Source of the DNA: Elusimicrobiota bacterium
Lineage (GTDB): Bacteria; Elusimicrobiota; Elusimicrobia; UBA1565; UBA9628
Assembly: GCA_016194705.1 (NCBI GenBank)
Contig: JACQAZ010000018.1
Coordinates: 42,146 to 106,145 of the forward strand
Direction of reading: 5' to 3'
DNA length: 64,000 nucleotides
A program made the translations under genes and the position numbers. The notes beneath the pieces were generated by a model. It was not told the origin of the DNA, ran no database searches, and was given only the letters and a program-made list of their open reading frames with translations. Below, one piece after another: positions 49,585-57,674 of this stretch. Position 1 is the first letter of the stretch. Every line of letters begins with the position of its first letter.

Positions 49585-51642
49585 TTATCTCCCGGTCAGC
49601 TCGCGCAGCCGGCGCTGGTAGAGGCCCAGGGCCTGCAGCGGGAAGTACTGACGGTACAGCGGGTACTCTAAGTAGAAAACCTTGGGAAAGCCCGTGCCGG
49701 TCCACTCGGTCTCGTCCCAGCAGCCGTCCTGGCGCTGGGTGCGGATCAGGTAGTCGACCCCGCGGCGCACGGAGTCGTCGAAGACTCCGGCGGCCATGAG
49801 GCCCATCAGAGCCCAGCCGGTCTGCGTCGGGGTCGCGGCGCCGCAGCGGCCCTTGAGAGAGGGGTCGGCGTAGGTCGCGCAGGTCTCGCCCCAGCCGCCG
49901 TCCTCTCGCTGGACGCTCTTGAGCCAGGCCACCGCCTTGCGGATGTAGGGGGATGTCATGTCCTCGTCGACGGCGGCCAGGCCCTTCAAGACCTGCCACG
50001 TGCCGTAGATGTAGTTGACGCTCCAGCGTCCGTACCAGGAGCCGTCGTCCTCCTGCTCGCGGCTTAGGAAGCGCACGGCCTTATCGACGCTCGTGAATCC
50101 GCGGTCGTAGCCGATTTTGCCTAGGAGCTCGAGCACGCGCCCCGTGATGTCGGCGTAGGGCGGGTCGATCATCGCGTTGTGGTCGGCGAATGGGATCTTG
50201 GTCAGGATCGCCTTGGTATTCTCCTTGTCGAAGGCCGCCCAGCCGCCCGAGGACGACTGCATGGAAAGGACCCAGTTGAGCCCGCGCAGGCAGGCCTTCT
50301 CTCGCGCCGAGGCCAGCGGCTCGTCGAGGTAGACGTTGCGCAGGGCCAGCATGACCATCGCCGAGTCGTCGACGTCGGCGTAGTAGGAGTTGGCGAACTG
50401 GAAGCACCAGCCTCCCGGCTGGCCCTTGGGGTTGGTGAATTTCCAATCGCCCTCGATGGCGATCTCCTGCTTGATCAGCCAATCGGCCGCCTTCACGATC
50501 GCCGGGTGGCTGCGGTCGAGGCCGGCCTCCGCCAGCGAGATGACCGCGATCGCGGTGTCCCAGACCGGGGCCCAAGAGGGTTGATACTCCAGCTCGTCGC
50601 TCTCGAGAGCGTCTTGCCCAGCCAGAGGGCTGGGCACCTCCATCTTGTCGAGGAACTGGAGCTGTTCCACCAGGCGCGGATCGGTGTCGGGGTAGCCCAG
50701 GCACTTCATCGCCATGATCGTGTTGACGACGCCGGGGTAGATCGCGCCGAGGCCGTCGGAGCCCTGCAGGCGCTCGAGCATCCAGTCCTCGGCCAGGCGC
50801 AGAGCCCAGACGCGGATCCAGTGGCCGCCCTTGCCTTCGATCGCCTTGAGGCCCTCGTCCCACATGAGGAAGAAGGTCGTCCAGGAGAAGAACCCGTGGG
50901 CTCCGACCGCCTCCTTGAGCGGGATCCAGCGCGACGAATTCGGGAAAAGCTCGTCGAGCACGGCGTGCGGCGGGCAGGGGATCGCGGGCTGATAGGACCA
51001 GACGATCGAGAGCGGCACGACGATCGAGCGCGTCCAGGCGCTCATCTCGTAGATGTTGAAGTAGAACCAGTTGGGGAAGAGCATGAGCTCGGGGGGTATG
51101 GTCGGCACGCCGCGCCAGTCGTACTGGCCGAAGAGGGCCATGTAGAACTTGGTGTAGGTGTTGACGCGGTGGATGCCTCCGAGTTCTTTGATTTTCTTCC
51201 GTGCGGAGGCCATCCTCGGTTCATTGGGAGAATGGCCGGCGAACTTGAGCGCCCAGTAGGCCTTGACGGTCGCCGAGATCTCGGCCGGGCCGTTCTTGAA
51301 GATCGGCCAGCCGCCGTCGGGCAGCTGCTGGGAGATGATCCGATTGGCCAACTTGCGGACCTTGATCGAGTTGCCGCGGCCGAGGAAATTGAGCAGCATG
51401 ACCGTGTCGGACTCGAGCGTGGTGTCGGCGCGCAGCGCGCTGTACCAGCAGCCGGATTCCGGGTCCTGCATCTTAAGGAGAGCGTTTTGGGCCTTGGAGA
51501 TCGTCTCGCGCAGGTCGCTGGGAACTCCGCGGTCGGAAATCGGCTGATCGAGCCCCGGCTTGAGGTTTTGGGCCCAGTCCTTGGGCTTGCGGTTGCGGCG
51601 CAGGGAAGGGGAAAGCAAAGCCGAGACGATGTCTTTGATCAT
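49585..51642 (-). CDS. shc: Squalene-hopene cyclase
   Basis: A 685-residue class II triterpene cyclase. The catalytic DxDD motif is YYADVDDSAM; several QW repeats are visible (QLPDGGWPI, QSSSGGWAAFD, QEDDGSWYGRWSVNYIYGTW, QREDGGWGE, QRQDGCWDE). It folds squalene into hopene at the inner membrane. First gene of the minus-strand hopanoid/MEP operon, with a strong leaderless-type promoter. Squalene synthesis genes (hpnCDE or sqs) are not in the window. Confidence 0.97.
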   Translation of the reverse strand: MIKDIVSALLSPSLRRNRKPKDWAQNLKPGLDQPISDRGVPSDLRETISKAQNALLKMQDPESGCWYSALRADTTLESDTVMLLNFLGRGNSIKVRKLANRIISQQLPDGGWPIFKNGPAEISATVKAYWALKFAGHSPNEPRMASARKKIKELGGIHRVNTYTKFYMALFGQYDWRGVPTIPPELMLFPNWFYFNIYEMSAWTRSIVVPLSIVWSYQPAIPCPPHAVLDELFPNSSRWIPLKEAVGAHGFFSWTTFFLMWDEGLKAIEGKGGHWIRVWALRLAEDWMLERLQGSDGLGAIYPGVVNTIMAMKCLGYPDTDPRLVEQLQFLDKMEVPSPLAGQDALESDELEYQPSWAPVWDTAIAVISLAEAGLDRSHPAIVKAADWLIKQEIAIEGDWKFTNPKGQPGGWCFQFANSYYADVDDSAMVMLALRNVYLDEPLASAREKACLRGLNWVLSMQSSSGGWAAFDKENTKAILTKIPFADHNAMIDPPYADITGRVLELLGKIGYDRGFTSVDKAVRFLSREQEDDGSWYGRWSVNYIYGTWQVLKGLAAVDEDMTSPYIRKAVAWLKSVQREDGGWGETCATYADPSLKGRCGAATPTQTGWALMGLMAAGVFDDSVRRGVDYLIRTQRQDGCWDETEWTGTGFPKVFYLEYPLYRQYFPLQALGLYQRRLRELTGR

Positions 51643-51651
51643 AAGTTTAGC

Positions 51652-51680
51652 ATTATACCAATTCCGCCAGCCCTATTCAA
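51652..51680 (-). promoter_or_regulatory. Promoter of the hopanoid/MEP operon
   Basis: On the minus strand TTGAAT (51680-51675, four of six) and a perfect TATAAT (51657-51652) are 17 bases apart. The start site would be about 51645, three bases before the shc ATG at 51642, so the operon mRNA should begin leaderless. Confidence 0.65.
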
Positions 51681-51715
51681 CGACGGGGAGCTACGAGGTG
51701 CTCCTGGATTTCTGC

Positions 51716-51721
51716 TAATAT
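51716..51721 (+). promoter_or_regulatory. Extended -10 box for the zincin gene
   Basis: TGC followed by TAATAT (four of six) ends seven bases before the ATG at 51729. The TG before the box is the extended -10 feature; no -35 is seen. Confidence 0.38.
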
Positions 51722-51728
51722 CACTTCC

Positions 51729-52103
51729 ATGGCATACGATATGGACCTAGGGCAGTTTGAGACCGTCCTGCGGGAGGCGCTTGATGGTCTGCCCCGCAAA
51801 TTCAAGCGCCAATTGAATAACCTCGAATTCGTGGTCGAAGACGATCCCTCCCCGGAGCAAGTAAAGCACTTGGGGGGCGGAACGCTCCTGGGGCTCTACC
51901 AAGGCATTCCGCTTCCGCGCCGCCGGCCGGGGACGGGCTATTACGGCGCTCTTCCCGACAAGATCACGCTGTTCAGGCATCCATTGCAGAGCGTCAGCGG
52001 CGACCGCGAAGACCTCGTGAACCGCATCCGCCGCACCGTCCTGCACGAGATCGGACATTATTTCGGCATCGGCGACGAGGATCTGCGCGCGATGGGGTAC
52101 TGA
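51729..52103 (+). CDS. Zincin-like metallopeptidase (Zincin_1/DUF1025 family)
   Basis: A 124-residue protein with the zinc motif HEIGHYFGIGDEDL: His106, Glu107 and His110, with an Asp further on as the probable third ligand. It is soluble, without a signal peptide. ITLFRHPLQSV and RIRRTVLHEIG match the small Zincin_1 family found in many bacteria, whose substrates are unknown. Alone on the plus strand between the hopanoid and liv operons. ATG codons at 51729 and 51741 are both possible. Confidence 0.88.
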   Translation: MAYDMDLGQFETVLREALDGLPRKFKRQLNNLEFVVEDDPSPEQVKHLGGGTLLGLYQGIPLPRRRPGTGYYGALPDKITLFRHPLQSVSGDREDLVNRIRRTVLHEIGHYFGIGDEDLRAMGY

Positions 52104-52115
52104 GGTGCGGGCTGG

Positions 52116-52825
<710 letters not shown>

Positions 52826-52829
<4 letters not shown>

Positions 52830-53602
52830 GCGGCCTCCTGCACGCCCAGGTAGGCCTCGATGACCTTGGGATCGCGCCTGACTTTTTCTGGGGGGCCCGA
52901 GGCGATCGTGACGCCATGGTCGAGCACGATGAGGCGCTCCGAGATGCCCATGACGAGCTTCATGTCGTGCTCGATGAGCAGCACCGCGACCTTGAACTTG
53001 TCGCGAATATCGTGGATCAAGGTCATGAGCTTGGTCGTCTCAGTCGCGTTCATCCCGGCGGCCGGCTCGTCGAGGCATAGGACCTTGGGGCCGGTGGCCA
53101 AAGCGCGCGCGATCTCGAGGCGGCGCTGGAGGCCGTACGGCAGATTCTTGGCGAGCTCGTCCCCGCGGCTTTCCAGTCCCATGAATTCCAGAAGTTCCAA
53201 TGCGCGTTCTTCCATCGCCTGCTCGCGGCCCGCGTGGCCCGCGGTCAGCGCGAGGGACTGCCAAAGCGGGCCGTGCCCGTGCGCATGGCAGGCGACCCGG
53301 ACGTTGTCCAGAACGGTCAGCGCCTTGAAGAGACGGATATTTTGGAAGGTCCGCGCCAGGCCTTTGCGGCAGACTTGGTGGGGCTTGAGGCCGTTGACGA
53401 GCTCGGCTCCCAGGAGGACGCGGCCGGAGGTCGGTGCGTAGACGCCGCTGAGCGCGTTGAACGCCGTCGTCTTGCCGGCGCCGTTGGGACCGATGAGGCC
53501 GACGAGCTCGCCTGGCTTGAGCGCCAAGTTGAACGCGTCGAGGGCCTTGAGGCCGCCGAACTCCATCGTGACCGACTCCGCGCGCAGTATCTCGTCGTTC
53601 AA
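52826..53602 (-). CDS. livG: Branched-chain amino acid ABC transporter ATPase LivG
   Basis: A 258-residue ATPase with MEFGGLKALD, Walker A GPNGAGKTT, the LivG-type ARTFQNIRLF loop, a divergent signature NLPYGLQRRLEIARAL, and LCLDEPAAGMN. The TTG at 53602 is inferred: it overlaps the livM stop (TTGA) and gives the family's usual N-terminus, while the next ATG would cut into the first strand. Confidence 0.92.
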
Positions 53603-54564
53603 GACAGGGCCTCGGCTCGTTTGCGTCTCCAAGACTTCGCGAAATCCCAGACTTCCCGGTGGCCGAACAGGCCCGTCGGGCGAGAAAGCATGAGTACCAC
53701 GAGCAAGAGCGAGTAGATGACCATGCGGTACTGGTCCACGCCGCGCAGAAGCTCCAAGGAGCTGGTCAAGAGCACGGCGGCGAAGACGGCCCCCGAGATC
53801 GAGCCCATGCCGCCCAGCACGACCATGACGACGACCTCGATCGACTTCACGTAAGTGAAGGACTTGGGCGTGACGAGCAGGATGTAGTGACCCAACAGCC
53901 CGCCGCCCAAGCCCGCGAAGGCGGCGGAGAGCACGAAGGCGCGCACCTTGTAGCCGGTGGTGTCCACACCCATGGCCTCGGCGGCCACTTCGTCCTCGCG
54001 GATGGCCAGCAGCGCTCGCCCGTGCGTGCTCAGGAGCAGCCGTCGCGCGGTGACGATGGCGGCCAAAACTCCCAGACCGACCCAGATCAAACTCGTGTAC
54101 GGCGGTACGCCCGAGATGCCGGTAGCGCCGCCGAGCCAGCTCATGTTCTCGATGAGGACCCGGATGATCTCGTTGAAGCCCAGCGTCACGATCGCGAGGT
54201 AGTCGCCGCGCAGACGCAAAGACGGTATGCCGACCAGCAGTCCCATGAAGGCCGCCATGCCCATGCCGGCGAGCAAAGCGATGAAAAAGACGCCGTTGTT
54301 CCAGACCAGGGGCGAGACGGAAGCCGATTCTCCGAACGCCAGCGTGATCTTGGCGGCCGTGTAGGCTCCAACGGCCATGAAGCCGGCGTGGCCGAGCGAG
54401 AACTGCCCGGTGAAGCCGTTGACCATGTTGAGCGAGACGGCCAGGATGACGTTGACTCCGATGTTGACCAAAATGATCGCGATCTGGGGCGGGGCCCAGA
54501 GTTGGATGAGCCATAGCACCGGCAGGCCGAGCACGAAGGGCAGCAGCGACTTCCAGGCCCGCAT
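53599..54564 (-). CDS. livM: Branched-chain amino acid ABC transporter permease LivM
   Basis: A 321-residue membrane protein with the LivM core: NGFTGQFSLGHAGFMAVGAY, GDYLAIVTLGFNEIIRV, and GMGSISGAVFAAVLL near the end. Eight or more hydrophobic segments. It overlaps livG by TTGA and its ATG shares one base with the livH stop. Confidence 0.94.
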   Translation of the reverse strand: MRAWKSLLPFVLGLPVLWLIQLWAPPQIAIILVNIGVNVILAVSLNMVNGFTGQFSLGHAGFMAVGAYTAAKITLAFGESASVSPLVWNNGVFFIALLAGMGMAAFMGLLVGIPSLRLRGDYLAIVTLGFNEIIRVLIENMSWLGGATGISGVPPYTSLIWVGLGVLAAIVTARRLLLSTHGRALLAIREDEVAAEAMGVDTTGYKVRAFVLSAAFAGLGGGLLGHYILLVTPKSFTYVKSIEVVVMVVLGGMGSISGAVFAAVLLTSSLELLRGVDQYRMVIYSLLLVVLMLSRPTGLFGHREVWDFAKSWRRKRAEALS

Positions 54565-55496
54565 TAGACCTTCTCCGCGGTTCGGCGGCCGAAGAGGCCT
54601 TCGGGCTTGACTAAAAGCACGATGATGAGGATCGCAAACGCGATCGCGTCCCGGTAGGAGGAGAAGGCATAGCCCGCGACGAACTCCTCGGACAGGCCGA
54701 GGATGAGCCCGCCGATCATCGCTCCGGGGACGTTGCCGATCCCGCCGAACACCGCCGCGACGAAGGCCTTCAAGCCCGGCATCATGCCCATCATGGGGTC
54801 GATGCGGGGACGGGAGATGGCGACCAGCAGCGCCGCCGCGGCGGCCAACGCGCTTCCCAACGCGAAGGTCCCCGAGATGACGCGGTCGACCGGGATGCCC
54901 ATGAGGCCCGCGATCGACGGGTCGAAGGAGACTGCGCGCATCGCCGTGCCGAATTTGGTGCGGTAGACGATGAACTGAAGGCCCAGCATCAGGCCGATCG
55001 CGACGGCCAGCGATATGACGTCGTAGTTCGAGATCGCGACCTCGCCGACCTCGAACCAGACCACCCGCTGGAAAAGCTCGGGAAAGAATCTCGGCGTGGG
55101 CCCCGGCGGGAACTCGATGGGCAGGCCGTTCCAGTGAGGGAGCTGGAAGCCATACTCCAATAAGAAGCTGATGCCGATGGCCGTGATGAGCGAGGTCAGG
55201 CGGGGACGCTCGCGCAGGGGCCGGTACGCGAGCCGCTCGATGACGTACCCGAGCGCCGCGCAGATCCCCATCGAGCCGGCGAACACGACCACGGTCTTGC
55301 CGAGCGTCGGATTCTCGGCCACGCCAAGGGCGTGCGCCAAGTAGAAAGCGGCGAAAGCGCCTACCATGTAGACGTCGCCGTGGGCGAAGTTGATCAGGCG
55401 AAGAACTCCGTAGACCATCGTGTAGCCCAAGGCGATCAGGGCGTAGATCGTCCCGACGGAGAGTCCGTTGACGACGTGCTGGAGGAACTCGGACAA
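54564..55496 (-). CDS. livH: Branched-chain amino acid ABC transporter permease LivH
   Basis: A 310-residue permease with GTIYALIALGYTMVYGVLRL, INFAHGDVYMVGAF, and GGIGNVPGAMIGGLILGL, all LivH hallmarks. It starts three bases after the binding-protein gene and forms the channel with LivM. Confidence 0.95.
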   Translation of the reverse strand: MSEFLQHVVNGLSVGTIYALIALGYTMVYGVLRLINFAHGDVYMVGAFAAFYLAHALGVAENPTLGKTVVVFAGSMGICAALGYVIERLAYRPLRERPRLTSLITAIGISFLLEYGFQLPHWNGLPIEFPPGPTPRFFPELFQRVVWFEVGEVAISNYDVISLAVAIGLMLGLQFIVYRTKFGTAMRAVSFDPSIAGLMGIPVDRVISGTFALGSALAAAAALLVAISRPRIDPMMGMMPGLKAFVAAVFGGIGNVPGAMIGGLILGLSEEFVAGYAFSSYRDAIAFAILIIVLLVKPEGLFGRRTAEKV

Positions 55497-55499
55497 ATT

Positions 55500-56639
55500 C
55501 TAAGGGCGGACCGTGGCCGCGTAGTGCGGGGCGCGGCCCGCGATCTTGAGCACGACGGCGGGCTTAACGGCGTTGTGGTCCCCGTCGATCGTGATGACGC
55601 CGGTCACGCCCTTGTAGCCCTTGGTCGCCGCCAGAGCGCGGCGCAAGGCGTCGCCGCCGGCGTCGCCGCCGCGGCCCATGGCGTCGGCCGCGATGAACAG
55701 CGCGTCGTAGGCCAGGGCCGCCAGGGCGTCGGGCATCTCCCCGTACTTGGCCTTGTACTTCTTGACGAAGTTCTGGATCGCGGGGCTCGGGTCGTCGGTC
55801 GAGTAGTGGTTCGAGAAGTAGTGGCCGTCCATCGCCGAGCCGCCGATCTCGTAGAGCTTGGAGGAGTCCCAGCCGTCGCCTCCGAGCATGGGCTGGTTCA
55901 TGTTGAGCTCGCGCGCCTGGCGGGCGATGAGCGCGACGTCGGTGTAGTAGCCGGGGACGTAGATGGCCTCGGGCTTCTTGCCCTTGAGCGCGGTCAGCTG
56001 CGCCTTGAAGTCCTGGTCGCCGGCCTTGTAGCTCTCGTCGGCGATGATGGAGCCGCCCAGGGCCTTGAACTTTTCCGTGAAGTACTGGGCCAAGCCCATC
56101 GAGTAGTCGTTGCCGACGTCGCGCAGGATGGCCATCTTGGAGAGCTTGAGATCGTTCTTGGCGAACTTGGCCATGACCGTGCCCTGAAACGGGTCGATGA
56201 AGCAGACGCGGAAGACGTACTGGCGGACCTTCCCGCCTTCCTTGGTGACGCGAGGGTTCGTCGAGGACGGAGTGATCATTGGGACTTTGTTGGCCTCGGC
56301 GATAGGCGCCATGGCCAAGGAGCGCGAGGAGGCGACCTCGCCGATCACGAGGCTGACCTTGTCCTGGGCCACCAGCCGCGTCATCGCGGTGGCGGCCTCC
56401 TCGGGCTTGCCCTGGTCGTCGTAGACCTTGAGCTCGAAGGTCTTGCCCTTGACGCCGCCCTTGGCGTTGAGCTCGGAGGCGGCCAGTTCGACGCCGTTGC
56501 GGGTCGATTGTCCGAAAGTGGCTTCGGCGCCGGTCAGCGACCCGATGACGCCGACGAGGATCTTGCCGTCGGCGGCGAAGGCGGATTGGACCGGCAAAGA
56601 GAGGGCGAGGACGACGGCGGCAAAACGCGTGATTCGCAT
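55500..56639 (-). CDS. livK: Branched-chain amino acid ABC transporter substrate-binding protein
   Basis: A 379-residue periplasmic protein with signal peptide (FAAVVLALSLPVQSAFA). The mature part is a Leu/Ile/Val-type type I fold: VGVIGSLTGAEATFGQ, VIGEVASSRSLAMAPIAE, TPSSTNPRVT, and VFRVCFIDPFQG. First gene of the operon. The ligand may be branched-chain amino acids or another small amide or organic acid, since family members vary. Confidence 0.92.
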   Translation of the reverse strand: MRITRFAAVVLALSLPVQSAFAADGKILVGVIGSLTGAEATFGQSTRNGVELAASELNAKGGVKGKTFELKVYDDQGKPEEAATAMTRLVAQDKVSLVIGEVASSRSLAMAPIAEANKVPMITPSSTNPRVTKEGGKVRQYVFRVCFIDPFQGTVMAKFAKNDLKLSKMAILRDVGNDYSMGLAQYFTEKFKALGGSIIADESYKAGDQDFKAQLTALKGKKPEAIYVPGYYTDVALIARQARELNMNQPMLGGDGWDSSKLYEIGGSAMDGHYFSNHYSTDDPSPAIQNFVKKYKAKYGEMPDALAALAYDALFIAADAMGRGGDAGGDALRRALAATKGYKGVTGVITIDGDHNAVKPAVVLKIAGRAPHYAATVRP

Positions 56640-56646
56640 GATGTGA

Positions 56647-56676
56647 CCTCCGATCGTTGACGGCGGCCTATTGTAT
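56647..56676 (-). promoter_or_regulatory. -10 box and Shine-Dalgarno of the liv operon
   Basis: On the minus strand TACAAT (56676-56671, five of six) is followed by a leader and GGAGG (56651-56647) seven bases before the ATG at 56639. This is one of only two unit-leading genes in the window with a clear Shine-Dalgarno sequence, in contrast to the leaderless-type starts elsewhere. Confidence 0.5.
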
Positions 56677-56729
56677 CATTAACGCCGCAAAAAATAGAAG
56701 TCCAGGGCGAAATGTGATAGTATCGCGGC

Positions 56730-57620
56730 GTGAACATACGAAATGGCCTCTTGCTCGCGCTCGGTGTCGTGACGCTCGCTTTCAGCTGTTATTGGGGAGC
56801 CGCCCTTATAAAGGAAAGGCGGTCCGGCGGGGAGCCAGGCGATCCCGTGCGTTGGCCGACGCCCTTGGAGTTGGCTTTGGGCTTCGTGATCGACTTTTTT
56901 GACACCTTGGGCATCGGCTCTTACGCGCCGACGACCTCGGCCTTCAAGCTCTTCAATCTCTCGCCGGACGAGAAGATCCCGGGCTCGCTCAACGTGGGCC
57001 ACGCGATCCCGACCTTCATTGAGGCGCTGATCTTCATCGCGATCGTCGAAATCGACGGCATGACTTTGGCGCTGATGATCCTCGCCTCCGTCCTGGGCGC
57101 GTGGCTCGGCGCGGGGATCGTGACTCGTCTGCCGCGGCGCAACATCCAGATCGGGATGGGGATTGCGCTGATACTGGCCGCGATCCTTTTCACGATGAAG
57201 AATCTCTCCTTGTTTCCGGCGGGTAGCGACTCTCTGGGCTTGTCCGGCCTCAAGCTCGGGATCGGCCTCGTCGGCAACTTCGTTCTGGGCGCGCTGATGA
57301 CCTTGGGGATCGGGGCTTACGCCCCGACGATGATACTGACGAGCCTGCTCGGGATGAACCCGACGACCGCCTTCCCGATCATGATGGGCTCTTGCGCCTT
57401 CTTGATGCCCGCGGCCGACATCCGCTTCATCAAGTCGGGGCGGTACGCTCGCGGACCCTCATTGGGCCTCACGCTCGGGGGGACTCCCGCCGTGCTGATC
57501 GCGGCGTACATCGTGAAGTCCTTGCCGCTGGCGGCGCTGCGCTGGGGCGTAATCTGCGTCGTGCTCTACGCGGCCGCCGCGATGCTGCGTTCGGCGCTGG
57601 CCGAGCCCGCGGCCTCCTGA
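56730..57620 (+). CDS. TauE/SafE family sulfite/anion exporter
   Basis: A 296-residue membrane protein with two repeats of the TauE/SafE fold: GFVIDFFDTLGIGSYAPTT and, in the second half, FVLGALMTLGIGAYAPTM; both keep the GIGxYAPT motif. Eight or more membrane segments. The family moves sulfite, sulfoacetate or related organosulfonates across the inner membrane. A TAGTAT box ends six bases before the GTG start. It stands alone, divergent from livK. Substrate unproven. Confidence 0.87.
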   Translation: MNIRNGLLLALGVVTLAFSCYWGAALIKERRSGGEPGDPVRWPTPLELALGFVIDFFDTLGIGSYAPTTSAFKLFNLSPDEKIPGSLNVGHAIPTFIEALIFIAIVEIDGMTLALMILASVLGAWLGAGIVTRLPRRNIQIGMGIALILAAILFTMKNLSLFPAGSDSLGLSGLKLGIGLVGNFVLGALMTLGIGAYAPTMILTSLLGMNPTTAFPIMMGSCAFLMPAADIRFIKSGRYARGPSLGLTLGGTPAVLIAAYIVKSLPLAALRWGVICVVLYAAAAMLRSALAEPAAS

Positions 57621-57639
57621 ACGTTAGCTGAGAATTTAC

Positions 57640-57668
57640 TTGACCCGCGGCGAAGGCCGGGCTACCCT
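57640..57668 (+). promoter_or_regulatory. Promoter of the thioredoxin/caspase-like gene
   Basis: TTGACC (57640-57645, five of six) and TACCCT (57663-57668, three of six) are 17 bases apart. The -10 ends six bases before the ATG at 57675, again predicting a leaderless mRNA. Confidence 0.42.
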
Positions 57669-57674
57669 TCCATC

